A stretch of 64,000 nucleotides of DNA from Paenibacillus sp. SZ31 (GCF_012912005.1 NZ_JABBEA010000003.1:1-64000), one strand, 5' to 3'. Numbered from the stretch's first letter, positions 29,019-39,151 are shown. Notes: generated from the sequence alone by a model not told the origin. Program-made: numbers and translations.

Positions 29019-31484
29019 TTGTCGAATCCAGTATACGGAAAAACAAAAAAGACGTCGAGCAAGGCCAGCGCAGGTTTGGCTTCACCGCTCCCATGGACTC
29101 TCTCCATAGGACTTATCTTATTTTTACTCTGGTCCTCGTTCCAAGTTGCGTTATTTAACGGACAATTACTTCAATTTGAGGGACCCATTTATTGGGCGCT
29201 CATGATTACAACCTTCCTGTTCATCATATGGACTTTGGTCTACTACAAAACTATCACACTAGACTCCCAACGAGATTGGCTTAAATTGGTCGTTATTCTA
29301 CTGCCAATTACCTACATGCTATCGCTTATTAATGCAGCCTCTAATTACTTAGCAATTAACATGATCTTGATTCAGTGCATTTATGCAATGTTGTTCGTCA
29401 TGACGATGTACCTGCTCCAGAACAAACAAATCAATCATGTCATACAATCTTCCTTAATAGGACTTGCATATATAATTGTCGGGTTTGGTCTATTGAATTG
29501 GCTAGGAGCCTTCAGTTTTACGGGTAAGTTAGTCGGTTGGTTCTCTTCAGGCGTAGTTAATGGGGTATACAACCAAGCGATCTGGAATGATGCCAATGGT
29601 CCTCGGCTTGCTTCCGTATTCCAGTACCCGAATACATATGCAGCATTTCTGATGGCGTTTCTGTTCATTAGTATCTTTACCCTAATTCGCACCAAAAAGG
29701 TGTACATGCAGTTGGTCCATAGTTTCATGCTTGTTCCTATCTTGCTGTCGCTGTTGCTTACACTGTCGCGGACAGGTCTTGTGATGATGCCAATCGTTTT
29801 CGTCGTCATCCTGTTGTTGCTTAAACCAGTAAAACAGATCTTATGGTTCATTTATCTTGCCATTTCGGGAATTGGTACGATTGCCATCCTAAATCCAGTC
29901 AATACCGCTGGACTTGAATTGCAGCAACAGTTCTCTACTGGACTTGCAGTCAAAGGTTGGATCTACTTGATTGCCGTATCCATTATAGTAGCAATCATCA
30001 TCTGGGCTATTCAACGTTGGATCTCGCCCAAGTTAGAAACAAAGCTCCAAGCTTGGGGTAAACGCAAAGGTGCAAGCCTGTTGATTCCGCTAGGCTCCAT
30101 GCTGCTCGCCATTATAGTAGCAGTGCTGCTGTTGGGTACCAGTGTTCGTAACATTTTGCCTGACAGCATTAGTACGCGTCTAGAAAACATCAACTTCCAA
30201 CAGCACAGTGTTCTGGAACGAATCACCTTCTACAAAGATGCCGCCAAAGTTATTTCAGACTACCCTTTGATTGGAGCAGGCGGTGGAGCTTGGACTGCAC
30301 TATATGAAAAATATCAAAATAATCCTTACGTAAGCGCACAGGCGCATAACTTCTTCATGCAGAAGTTTGTTGAAGTCGGTCTTATCGGATTTATAGTATT
30401 GATGATATTTATACTCTACATTTTTTATCAATTCGTTCGCAGCTATTTGAGAAAAACTGAAGATGAGAGAGACTCTCATTTTGTTTATTTCATTTTGTCG
30501 ATGACTATTCTGATATTGAGCCTCCTCGATTTTAACATGAGTTATGTCTTCATTGGTATGCTAGTGTTTATCGGGTTTGGTGGTATGGCAGCAGCGATCG
30601 AACCACGACCTGTTCGACGTTTAAAAGTAGGACCTAGTACAGCTAGAGGAATCTATACCACGATTGCTGGATTGACTGTAATCTTGCTATTAATTGTATC
30701 TGTTCGCTTTTTACAAGCGAATCAATATGCGATTGCAGCCAAAGAAGTAACGCAAACAAGCCAATCTTTTGAAGAAATTAAGGCTGCGTTGGATAAAGAC
30801 TTGGCCATTCGGAGTACACACTCTGATTCTCTATTGACGCTATCTGCGCTCTATCAACAAGGTTTCGAACAGACGCAAGATGACCTATTCTACACTGCAG
30901 GTGTAAGTCTTCTAGAAAAAGCACTACAAGCAGAGCCGTTCAACAAAAGTATGGTTAAACAGTTGATTCAACTCTATGAGCTAAAAGACCATAATGAGCA
31001 AGCCTACAATCTCCAAAAAGATTATGCGGACAACTATATCTGGGACATGGATTGGTATGAAATACTTATTAGCCGTTCGTTCGATCTAGGATATCAGGCA
31101 CTTGGACAAGGAGTTGTGGCAAAAAAGGAATCTTATTTCTCTTCAGGTTTGGAGGCTTATCAACACGTTGTTGAGGGAGTAGAACATCTAAAAACTCTAC
31201 CCGAAGGGCAGCTTCAAGGAAAGCCATTCGAACTTACTTCAACAATGATTCTGAATGCAGGGAAAATGAAGTATATGTCGAACGACGCAGCAGGAGCTGC
31301 TTCTATCCTTAAGGGTGGGATTGCAGAGGATCTGACCGATGCTACCAACCGTGAAATCGCTCGTTGGTACCTTGCCGCTCTAACTAAGGAGGGGCAACAA
31401 GATCAAGCTATATATGATAAGCTTATCGCTGTCGCACCTAACGAAGCAGACGAGATAAAACAGATAGCAGCACTGAATTTCTAA
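29019..31484 (+). CDS. O-antigen ligase/Wzy_C family membrane protein with C-terminal TPRs (candidate protein O-oligosaccharyltransferase)
   Basis: 821 residues from TTG 29019, which has AAGGAG 9 nt upstream. About 12 membrane segments occupy residues 25-560. A large extracytoplasmic loop contains the Wzy_C-type block with LTLSRTGL and the conserved AHNFFMQKFVEVGLIG histidine motif. Residues about 585-820 are soluble helical repeats of TPR type. This architecture is shared by WaaL/PglL-like ligases, by polymerases, and by WsfB, the proposed oligosaccharide:protein transferase of the Paenibacillus S-layer glycosylation locus. The gene lies directly after wzm-wzt and before galU. Transfer of the exported glycan to protein or another acceptor is my preferred role; polymerase is the alternative. 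Confidence 0.8.
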   Translation: MSNPVYGKTKKTSSKASAGLASPLPWTLSIGLILFLLWSSFQVALFNGQLLQFEGPIYWALMITTFLFIIWTLVYYKTITLDSQRDWLKLVVILLPITYMLSLINAASNYLAINMILIQCIYAMLFVMTMYLLQNKQINHVIQSSLIGLAYIIVGFGLLNWLGAFSFTGKLVGWFSSGVVNGVYNQAIWNDANGPRLASVFQYPNTYAAFLMAFLFISIFTLIRTKKVYMQLVHSFMLVPILLSLLLTLSRTGLVMMPIVFVVILLLLKPVKQILWFIYLAISGIGTIAILNPVNTAGLELQQQFSTGLAVKGWIYLIAVSIIVAIIIWAIQRWISPKLETKLQAWGKRKGASLLIPLGSMLLAIIVAVLLLGTSVRNILPDSISTRLENINFQQHSVLERITFYKDAAKVISDYPLIGAGGGAWTALYEKYQNNPYVSAQAHNFFMQKFVEVGLIGFIVLMIFILYIFYQFVRSYLRKTEDERDSHFVYFILSMTILILSLLDFNMSYVFIGMLVFIGFGGMAAAIEPRPVRRLKVGPSTARGIYTTIAGLTVILLLIVSVRFLQANQYAIAAKEVTQTSQSFEEIKAALDKDLAIRSTHSDSLLTLSALYQQGFEQTQDDLFYTAGVSLLEKALQAEPFNKSMVKQLIQLYELKDHNEQAYNLQKDYADNYIWDMDWYEILISRSFDLGYQALGQGVVAKKESYFSSGLEAYQHVVEGVEHLKTLPEGQLQGKPFELTSTMILNAGKMKYMSNDAAGAASILKGGIAEDLTDATNREIARWYLAALTKEGQQDQAIYDKLIAVAPNEADEIKQIAALNF

Positions 31485-31521
31485 TATCAAAATGCACTAG
31501 TGTTCCTCTATAATTCCATAC

Positions 31522-31560
31522 AAAAAAGGTTTGCCCTCATCAAAGGGCAAACCTTTTTTT
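31522..31560. terminator. Bidirectional terminator
   Basis: Long stem AAAAAAGGTTTGCCCT / AGGGCAAACCTTTTTT with a short loop. T-runs exist on both strands, and it separates the convergent Wzy_C gene and galU. Confidence 0.92.
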
Positions 31561-31585
31561 GTGATCTACTTCGTTAGGAATATGT

Positions 31586-32464
31586 TTAGTTTGATGCCGT
31601 TATCTTCTTTAAATACGCCAACAAATCATCACGCAGATCCGGACGCTGAAGTGCGTAATGTATGGACGTTTCAATGAAGCCCAGCTTCTCGCCAACATCA
31701 TGACGCAATCCATCAAAGTGATAAGCAAGAATTTGCCGTTGTTCATTCAATCGGGACAATGCATCCGTGAGTTGGATTTCTCCCCCGACGCCAGCAGATT
31801 GTTGACCTAGTATCTCAAAGATATCCGGTGTAAGAATGTATCGTCCCATAATAGCCAGGTTGGATGGCGAATCCTCAGTCTTCGGTTTCTCTATTAAGCG
31901 ACGGGCGCGAAAGACACGTTCATCAGTACGGGTCAGTAACTCCCCGTCCACTATCCCATAGCGGGATACCTCGGACCAATCAACAGGCTGTACTCCAACA
32001 ATAGGAGATTGCAGCTCATCGTAGACTTCGATCATCTGCTTCAGGCAGGGATGATCTGCTTCCACAATGTCGTCCCCTAACAGGACAGCAAAAGGCTCGT
32101 TGCCGATAAACTTGCGTGCACACCAGATGGCGTGACCAAGTCCCTTAGGTTCCTTTTGACGGATATAATGGATATCTGCCATCTCGGAGGGTTTGCGTAC
32201 TTCGTTGAGCAAGTCCCACTTCTGTTTACCAGCCAGATTTTGTTCTAACTCGAATGAATAGTCGAAGTGATCTTCAATGGCCCGTTTCCCTTTCCCCGTC
32301 ACAATAATGATATCTTCAATGCCAGAAGCTACGGCTTCTTCAATAATGTACTGGATCGTCGGCTTGTCCACGATAGGTAACATTTCTTTCGGCATCGCCT
32401 TAGTGGCGGGCAGAAACCGGGTACCCAGCCCCGCAGCTGGAATAATCGCTTTGCGAATACGCAA
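31586..32464 (-). CDS. galU: UTP-glucose-1-phosphate uridylyltransferase GalU
   Basis: 292 residues. It makes UDP-glucose for glycans, teichoic acids and glycolipids. The start is TTG 32464 with AAAAGGAGG 7 nt upstream, giving [18 protein letters not shown]. An in-frame ATG 27 nt further upstream lies before the ribosome-binding site. Also visible are [34 protein letters not shown] spacing, the ABLGDD-equivalent AVLLGDDIV near 105, and [12 protein letters not shown]. Its location next to the glycan locus supports supply of UDP-glucose to it. No other gene shares its transcript on the left. Confidence 0.94.
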   Translation of the reverse strand: MRIRKAIIPAAGLGTRFLPATKAMPKEMLPIVDKPTIQYIIEEAVASGIEDIIIVTGKGKRAIEDHFDYSFELEQNLAGKQKWDLLNEVRKPSEMADIHYIRQKEPKGLGHAIWCARKFIGNEPFAVLLGDDIVEADHPCLKQMIEVYDELQSPIVGVQPVDWSEVSRYGIVDGELLTRTDERVFRARRLIEKPKTEDSPSNLAIMGRYILTPDIFEILGQQSAGVGGEIQLTDALSRLNEQRQILAYHFDGLRHDVGEKLGFIETSIHYALQRPDLRDDLLAYLKKITASN

Positions 32465-32538
32465 ACGAATCCCTCCTTTTAATAGATACATAGTTTAATA
32501 TATTTAATGATTTTGAGTGCTAGGATGCTTGGACTTCA

Positions 32539-35500
32539 TTATACCATCAACAATTCGCGGATATCCTGTTCGGATAAGGTCGTCGATCCTCCGTCTCCCG
32601 GTTCGATCACTTCGGCAATTAAGTCCTTCTTCCGCTGCTGGAGTTCCAAAATCTTCTCTTCGATCGTACCTTCGGTAACCAAGCGGATGACTTGCACCAC
32701 TTGTTTCTGTCCCATGCGATGGGCACGGCCAATTGCCTGTTCTTCCACGGCGGGATTCCACCACAGATCATATAATATAACGGTATCTGCACCCGTTAAG
32801 TTTAGTCCGGTACCTCCAGCTTTCAGAGAGATTAAGAACAGTTCAGCTTCGCCCTCATTAAATCTGCTGCACATCTCGACACGGCTCTGTGCAGGGGTCT
32901 GACCATCGAGGTAAAACAGGTTTCTCCCCTGTGCCGCGAGCGTCTGGCGAATCAGGTTCAACATGCTCGCAAATTGGGAGAAGATAAGAATACGTTTGCC
33001 TGAAGCCAAACAATCCTCGACCGTTTCAAGCAACTGTTCCATTTTCCCAGAATCGCCTTGATATCCTTCGACAAAGAGGGCCGGATGACAACACAACTGA
33101 CGCAAACGCGTGATGCCAGCCAGAATTTTGATGCGATTCTTCTGGAATCCGTTATCCTCCATGTCCTTCGATGCTTCATCCTGAAGCTGGGAAAGGTATG
33201 CGGCGTACAATTTCTTCTGTTCAACCGTAAGCTCTGACCGCTGTACTGTTTCAATGCGATCAGGCAATTCTTCCAGCACATCCTTCTTCAGGCGACGCAG
33301 AATAAATGGACGCACCATCCGCGAGATCCGTTCCGGAGGAAGGTCGCGGAATCTTCTGTAACTTGGAAACAATCCAGGGAATACGGCTTCGAAAATGGAC
33401 CATAATTCATCCAGCGAGTTCTCCACAGGTGTACCTGTGAGCGCAAAACGGCGCGGGGCCTGAATCTGTTTGACTGCCTGCGCGGTTTGGGAAGAAGCAT
33501 TTTTGATCGCCTGAGCCTCATCCAGAATGAGCGTATGGAATGTTCGGCCAAGGTACGTGTCTAGATCCCGGCGTAACAAAGGATACGACGTCACAATCAC
33601 ATCTGCCTCATCCATACCTGAAAGCATGCTGGCTCGCTCTTCTTTCTGACCGGCTGCGATCAGGACTTTCAGGTGCGGGGCGAACCGCGTAAACTCATTA
33701 GCCCAGTTATAGGTAAGCGAGGCAGGCGCCACGACAAGAACTGGAGGATGAATGACCTTCGTTCGGATCGTCAGTCCATCCTGCTGCATCGTAGACCATA
33801 AGCCAGCCGTATTCTCTGAAGCCATCTTATCCAATGGGAGTCCCGTTTCGGGATCGATGCCGGCAGAAGCCAACGTCTCACCGTCCCATAATGATCCACT
33901 CTCCCTGTATTTATCACCGCCCGTATGGTCCATGTTGTACTCAGGCTTCTCCTGAAGCACCGCTGTGATATACGCGATGCTTTGCAATGTTTTGCCAAGT
34001 CCCATATCATCTGCAAGAATGCCGCCAAAACGATAATAAGCGAGGGTGCGCAGCCACTGGTATCCGCTGTTCTGATAATCCCGCAGGATGGGGGCCAGTG
34101 TCTCTGACAGTGTAAAATCCATCCGTTCGGGATCACGCAGATCATCAAGGAAACGTTTCAGGGAGCCTCCCCACTTCACATTTCCGGAAACCTCATCCCT
34201 GCCTGGCAATTGTAACGCCCGAACAGCTGGCAGCCGAATATGGCTACTCTTGATGTCATCTGCTCCAAGTCCGAGTGAATCGGCCATGTGAGCGAAGCTG
34301 TCTGCACCTTCATTTTCAAGCGAGAGAAAGACACCGCTCTTGAGACGGAAATACGGTTTCTTTTCCACAATGCGGCGCATGAGTTCCTGAAGCTCCTGCT
34401 CATCCACACCTTCCATCTCGAATGAAATCTCAAGCCAGTCCAGCCCTCTCCCCAAATCTGCCCGGACTTTCGGCTGTGTTGAGTAGGATTGCACCATGGC
34501 TTTTACGGCGCTAGGCATATAGATCTCCACCTGCTTCTCTAGCTCAGGCAGCATATGATACATGACATCATAGATGGCATCTTCCCGTTCACTAGCCCAG
34601 ACACTACCATCCCTTTCGAGAAAGGATCGATCAAGCCGTTCAATCAGATTCCGCTCTTTGTATCGGTCACGCACCAAAATAACCTTTTTCTCTTCTTCAT
34701 CTATCAAGTACTCTGCAAGCGGATTAATAACCATGACCTCATAGTCAAATTCCAGACGCGCTGTAATACGTTCACGATAGAAGTCGATGTACAGCTTCGG
34801 TGAAAGTTCCGGTTCCGCGATCTGTTCACGCACCTGTGAATCAATCGACAGATGTCCAAGCGTACGCAGTTCTGGCACGACATGCTGAACAAACTCATCC
34901 ACCTGCTGGGTCGAAATATCGATGCTTTCCTTGATCCCATATGAGGTGAGCGCCCCACTCAAGTCCTCCAGACTTCGCATCTGCATCGGCTCCAACATAT
35001 GCAACTGTCCTTCCACCACGGCGGCATCATAAGCAGGAAGAAGAATCAGCTCACGCAGTCCGGAAATTTCAAGCTGATATCCTTCATTCGCTCCCTGGGC
35101 GATCCGGTAAAATAAAGGAAGTACCCCTTCCCCTAGTGTGAGTGGCCCATTGGCAAATCCCGTGCCCTCCATCCGACTGTCGGCCTGTAGTAGTAATTCC
35201 AGCAATGGCTTCCATACGAGCGGAGCAATCAGTATATCCCGTCCATCCGAAGCTCCCAGATAACCGGAGATGGATTGGCGATAGGCCTCCTCACTCTGCC
35301 TCATTCGAATAAGCATCGAGAGAATGGCCTGATCCTGCGGTGTGAAAACATGCATCAATGGATCATAGTGGAACAGCTTGGTAAATGACATTGGCTCGCC
35401 CTTCTCGATACAGTTCAGGAATTGCTTCACTTTCTGCACCACATACAGACGTTTGTTACCCACTTTCAATTCAAGAGCAAGTTTCCCACCACCCTTGTGA

Positions 35501-36177
35501 ACCTGTGTCAGCTTACATATAAACTGAACTTGCAACTCTTCCCGCAAGGAGGATCGGCTGACAGGAGCAGTGTATTTACGGTCATTTCCATGCAGCGGTC
35601 TCCGATCCTTGGCAAACATGGACAGAATCTGATCCGCCGTACGGTAAGAAGGTTTATCTGCCGAGCGGCCCCAACCCGAAGCTGAGCTTGGGCGACCTGC
35701 TTGGGAGAATGGAGACGCCATGGGTTTCGAAGCAGCGTCAAGATGCTGTCCTGAATTGAAAGATGAATCGGGACGCTCCCAATGACTTTCCTCGATCAGT
35801 GTACCCACTTTGGAAATAGAGCCTGAACCAGAGGTAGCACCCCGCCGGGAATCTAATTGAGATGATTCTTTCGCCTCATGGTCTCCCAGCTCTTCCACCC
35901 GTTCGTGGATTGCCAGCAGTACAGCCGCGACATGCTTGCAATAGTCATAATAGTTACCGTAAGCTGGACAGTTGCAAGTTGCTTCAATCTCTCCCACATC
36001 ATCCAAGTCTACCGTTACTTTGTATCTTTTGGTTCCTCGAACCACAGCATCGTAATGACACTTATCCTCACTAACGACCATATTGGTAACTCTTCCAGAT
36101 AATTTATAATCTTCGCCACGCTTGAATGCCGTGACCCCGCACAGCAATTTGATATCCATCATGGTGAATGACGCCAC
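32539..36177 (-). CDS. SNF2-family ATPase/helicase with N-terminal SWIM zinc finger
   Basis: 1212 residues, GTG start with GGAGG 9 nt upstream. The SWIM finger CxC...CxH is at 68-82 (CNC, then CKH). An unconserved linker (about 95-200) leads to an SNF2-associated region. The helicase core has Walker A DDMGLGKT near 730, DEAQ near 887, TGTPVENSL, and the C-terminal motifs LISLKAGGTGLNL and QAIGRAHRMGQ near 1150. Members of this HepA/RapA-like family translocate on double-stranded DNA; roles in repair or transcription recycling have been proposed. It is monocistronic. The gene after it (galU) starts 75 bp downstream in the same direction. Confidence 0.93.
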   Translation of the reverse strand: MASFTMMDIKLLCGVTAFKRGEDYKLSGRVTNMVVSEDKCHYDAVVRGTKRYKVTVDLDDVGEIEATCNCPAYGNYYDYCKHVAAVLLAIHERVEELGDHEAKESSQLDSRRGATSGSGSISKVGTLIEESHWERPDSSFNSGQHLDAASKPMASPFSQAGRPSSASGWGRSADKPSYRTADQILSMFAKDRRPLHGNDRKYTAPVSRSSLREELQVQFICKLTQVHKGGGKLALELKVGNKRLYVVQKVKQFLNCIEKGEPMSFTKLFHYDPLMHVFTPQDQAILSMLIRMRQSEEAYRQSISGYLGASDGRDILIAPLVWKPLLELLLQADSRMEGTGFANGPLTLGEGVLPLFYRIAQGANEGYQLEISGLRELILLPAYDAAVVEGQLHMLEPMQMRSLEDLSGALTSYGIKESIDISTQQVDEFVQHVVPELRTLGHLSIDSQVREQIAEPELSPKLYIDFYRERITARLEFDYEVMVINPLAEYLIDEEEKKVILVRDRYKERNLIERLDRSFLERDGSVWASEREDAIYDVMYHMLPELEKQVEIYMPSAVKAMVQSYSTQPKVRADLGRGLDWLEISFEMEGVDEQELQELMRRIVEKKPYFRLKSGVFLSLENEGADSFAHMADSLGLGADDIKSSHIRLPAVRALQLPGRDEVSGNVKWGGSLKRFLDDLRDPERMDFTLSETLAPILRDYQNSGYQWLRTLAYYRFGGILADDMGLGKTLQSIAYITAVLQEKPEYNMDHTGGDKYRESGSLWDGETLASAGIDPETGLPLDKMASENTAGLWSTMQQDGLTIRTKVIHPPVLVVAPASLTYNWANEFTRFAPHLKVLIAAGQKEERASMLSGMDEADVIVTSYPLLRRDLDTYLGRTFHTLILDEAQAIKNASSQTAQAVKQIQAPRRFALTGTPVENSLDELWSIFEAVFPGLFPSYRRFRDLPPERISRMVRPFILRRLKKDVLEELPDRIETVQRSELTVEQKKLYAAYLSQLQDEASKDMEDNGFQKNRIKILAGITRLRQLCCHPALFVEGYQGDSGKMEQLLETVEDCLASGKRILIFSQFASMLNLIRQTLAAQGRNLFYLDGQTPAQSRVEMCSRFNEGEAELFLISLKAGGTGLNLTGADTVILYDLWWNPAVEEQAIGRAHRMGQKQVVQVIRLVTEGTIEEKILELQQRKKDLIAEVIEPGDGGSTTLSEQDIRELLMV

Positions 36178-36265
36178 TTGTCTAACCCTCCTTATCCCTA
36201 CTGCCTTGACGAAGACTTGTTAAAGTCTGAATTGAAGTCATCTTATCCTTGGTATCCCTTTTATA

Positions 36266-36305
36266 GAAAAAACCCCAAGAGCTCCGTAAAGCAGAGATTG
36301 GGGTT
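36266..36305 (-). terminator. Terminator after the U32 gene
   Basis: Minus-strand arms AACCCCAA / TTGGGGTT with an interior second stem, followed by TTTTTTC. It lies just after the U32-family stop codon at 36311. Confidence 0.85.
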
Positions 36306-36310
36306 GCTGT

Positions 36311-38824
36311 TTATTTCACCAATTGACCACGTGTAACGCCCAGTTGGTTCGTTGCTTTTAGGGTTTTCCAAACTTGTGTACCACTGATCTCGCCGCGTAA
36401 TGCACGGTTGTACAGATCAATTACTTCACGTACCTGCTCCGGTGTCTCTTCCAGGAATTCCACACGGTATCGTGATACACCCAGATCCATAAAGTTGGTC
36501 AGATACTCGGCACCTGACTGCTCCACTGCGTTGTATACCGTATTACGGCAACCTTCATCCACACGTACCGGGTGGGACATACCGATCCGGTCTTGCAGTG
36601 ATGCACGCTGTTCCTCACAAGGACGTCCACAGTTCGTAAAGTCCGTTCCTTCACTCATGAACGTACAGTACACACAGTGCTCGGTGTGGAACATCGGCAG
36701 ATGCTGATGGATAACCACTTCGGTCTGACTTGTACGGGAGTGACCAAGCAAATCAACCATTTGTTGAATGTTCAGGTCATAGGATGGCGTAATCCAGTCA
36801 CATCCGGCTTCCAGGAACAACTCAACTGCTTTGTGATTGGCGATGTTCAATGAGAAGTCGCCGATCAGTTCCGGGTGCTTCACATCCGGGTTTTCCATCC
36901 GGTGACGAAGGTAGAAGTACAGCGCACCTGTATTACGCACCAACACCGCATCCGGCTTCAGACGCAGGATGTTGTTATGATATCCATTCTCCCCAGGCAT
37001 GTGAATACGCGGTGTTGCCAGCGCGATCTTGCGACCAGCGGCATGCACAGCTTCCACGGCTGCCGGGAACTGTTTGATAAACTCGAAGTCGGCATAGATC
37101 ATGCCGATTCCTGCTTCTATCGCTGCCTCCACTTGTGGCAGGCTGCGACAGAGCGCGGTCAACTCCGCTTGACCGCGAGCGACTGGCGATGCCGGTTTAA
37201 CCGAATCGCCGTACACATCTACCGCCCGTTTCACGTAGACCGGCGGTTTCGGACGCTCGCCCGCGAGTTGTTCTACCGCCTGACGGCGAATGTTATTCAA
37301 CTCGCGCATTGGGATAATGACGTCACCGTGCAGGTTGACGTCCATTCCTTCCAACTGGAACACTGTGCCTCCCAGACGTCCGAACTGCTCTTCGAGCAAT
37401 TCATGCGTCATTGGACGTTTCTGGGCGATGTCCAATTCCATCTCGGAATCAATACGGACAGTCGTGCCCTTCTGCACGTCTGTCCACCACGTGCTAAGGG
37501 GCTGCCCCGGGCTGCCGATAACTTTTACTTTCACCGGGAATACACGGTACGGCTTCTCGGTCTCGAAGCTTTGACGCAGACGTTTGTCCAGTGCCGGGTC
37601 ATTCGTTTTCCACACTTTGTCGCCAACCTTCACGCGGCGTAAATCCACGTCACTGCGGCCTGGCACGACGTCAACGATCCAGCCCTCTTCAGCTTCGCCT
37701 TCGAGTTTTACGCCTTTGCGACGTACATCGTATACGCGTCCGCCCTCTTCCTTCTGAGTCGGGTCTCCGGCGTCAAATACGATTCCGTCTCCACGTTTCA
37801 CAGGTGCATCCAGTTTCAGGACCACACCATCGCGCAACACTTGATCTACACGACCGAGGTAGACACCACGGCTTTTCGGGAACGTTCCATCCACCAGTTC
37901 TTTGTTGTTTGTACCGCTCAGGAAGCCATGCGTGAATCCACGGGAGAAGCTTTGCTGCAATTCGCGAACTTCTTCCTTGCTTGGCGGTGTGTTATCTCCA
38001 TCAAAATAACGGTCAATCGCTTTGCGGTATTTGCTTACTACGTTTGCTACGTATTCTGGCGTTTTGAGACGTCCTTCAATTTTGAAAGAAGTTACTCCTG
38101 CTTCGATCAGTTCCGGCATCAGATCAATCGCTGCCAGATCCTTCGGAGACAACAGATAAGCTACATCACCCATCGGTTTGTGCACCCCATCCACCATCAG
38201 ATCGTATGGAAGACGACAAGCTTGTGCGCACTCTCCGCGGTTCGCCGAACGTCCTCCCCACATTTCGGAAGTGAGACATTGACCCGAGTAGGATACACAC
38301 AGCGCACCGTGCACAAATACTTCCATTGGAAGCTTCGCCTGCTCACCGATCTTCTGGATCTGCTTCAGGTTGTTCTCCCGTCCCAGAACGACACGTTCCA
38401 TATCAAACGGCTTCGTAAACTCGACCGCTTCCGGTGACGTAATCGTCATCTGTGTTGAACCGTGAATCGGGAAATCCGGCGAGATCTCGCGGATCATCTT
38501 CACCAAACCCAAATCCTGAACAATTACAGCGTCCACACCTGCATCGACACATGCATCAATCAGTTCTTTGGCATCCGTCAATTCATTTTCAAAAATCAAT
38601 ATATTAAAGGTCAAAAAACCTTTTACGCCATAACTGTGCAAAAACGCCATAATCTCTGGCAGCTCGTCCATGCGGAAGTTGTTCGCCCGTGCTCGTGCAT
38701 TAAACTTTTCGACTCCGAAGAAAATTGCATCTGCGCCATTGGCTACCGCCGAACGCATACAATCCCAGTCACCGGCGGGTGCCAGAAGTTCAACGTCTTC
38801 TCTTCGTATTGTTGCTGTTTTCAT
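36311..38824 (-). CDS. U32 family protein, RlhA-like (probable RNA-modifying hydroxylation factor), long form
   Basis: 837 residues from ATG 38824, which has GGGGAGG upstream; a start 15 nt earlier lies before that site. The N-terminal U32 domain has VELLAPAGDWDCM, GADAIFFG and the family signature with cysteines in HGALCVSYSGQC and RGECAQACR (about 180-215). A DUF3656-like middle follows. The C-terminal third is another TIM-barrel-like stretch with its own cysteine cluster (HCVYC, NCGRPC near 740-765). E. coli RlhA (about 650 residues) makes 5-hydroxycytidine in 23S rRNA, and U32 proteins coordinate Fe-S via such cysteines. Peptidase annotation is likely misleading. Confidence 0.83.
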   Translation of the reverse strand: MKTATIRREDVELLAPAGDWDCMRSAVANGADAIFFGVEKFNARARANNFRMDELPEIMAFLHSYGVKGFLTFNILIFENELTDAKELIDACVDAGVDAVIVQDLGLVKMIREISPDFPIHGSTQMTITSPEAVEFTKPFDMERVVLGRENNLKQIQKIGEQAKLPMEVFVHGALCVSYSGQCLTSEMWGGRSANRGECAQACRLPYDLMVDGVHKPMGDVAYLLSPKDLAAIDLMPELIEAGVTSFKIEGRLKTPEYVANVVSKYRKAIDRYFDGDNTPPSKEEVRELQQSFSRGFTHGFLSGTNNKELVDGTFPKSRGVYLGRVDQVLRDGVVLKLDAPVKRGDGIVFDAGDPTQKEEGGRVYDVRRKGVKLEGEAEEGWIVDVVPGRSDVDLRRVKVGDKVWKTNDPALDKRLRQSFETEKPYRVFPVKVKVIGSPGQPLSTWWTDVQKGTTVRIDSEMELDIAQKRPMTHELLEEQFGRLGGTVFQLEGMDVNLHGDVIIPMRELNNIRRQAVEQLAGERPKPPVYVKRAVDVYGDSVKPASPVARGQAELTALCRSLPQVEAAIEAGIGMIYADFEFIKQFPAAVEAVHAAGRKIALATPRIHMPGENGYHNNILRLKPDAVLVRNTGALYFYLRHRMENPDVKHPELIGDFSLNIANHKAVELFLEAGCDWITPSYDLNIQQMVDLLGHSRTSQTEVVIHQHLPMFHTEHCVYCTFMSEGTDFTNCGRPCEEQRASLQDRIGMSHPVRVDEGCRNTVYNAVEQSGAEYLTNFMDLGVSRYRVEFLEETPEQVREVIDLYNRALRGEISGTQVWKTLKATNQLGVTRGQLVK

Positions 38825-39107
38825 GTAGATCCTCCCCATAACCGGCTATCCGCCGGATTTCATCCCTATATCCTTAAATGCCTGAACTCACCAAGCCTAA
38901 ACCTGTACCTAATCCGGTACACCAGCATTGTCACTGTATTGCTATATCTATACATTATGTCTGTATTGCCTGAACTCCAAGCTTACAGTCATCCATATTC
39001 ATCAGATCAGCAGTCATAACTCCTGAACTAGTATAGTGTACCACTTCTGCACCGACTCTTCTACGGCTTTCCTGAAAAAACCGTTTACCATTTTCATTTC
39101 CAGCACG
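38825..39107. other. Intergenic region upstream of the U32 gene
   Basis: About 280 bp, with the following terminator reaching 39140. No open reading frame with a ribosome-binding site is seen. It contains a possible minus-strand promoter at 38952-38980. Confidence 0.5.
38952..38980 (-). promoter_or_regulatory. Possible promoter for the U32 gene
   Basis: Minus strand: TTGGAG (38975-38980), a 17-nt spacer and TAATGT (38952-38957). Both hexamers are imperfect, but spacing is optimal and the site is about 130 bp upstream of the start codon. Confidence 0.35.
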
Positions 39108-39140
39108 ACAAAAAAACCGAAAGGTCTTTTGACCCTCCGG
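39108..39140 (-). terminator. Strong terminator after the stalk-domain gene
   Basis: Minus strand: CCGGAGGGTC, loop AAAA, GACCTTTCGG (all ten positions pair, two as G-U), followed by seven T. It is 12 bp after the stop codon at 39152. Confidence 0.93.
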
Positions 39141-39151
39141 CTCCGATACAT

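Noticed and set aside
36875..37642. 255-residue plus-strand frame opposite the U32 gene
   Set aside because: Lies wholly opposite a conserved protein, lacks a ribosome-binding site and shows no domain.
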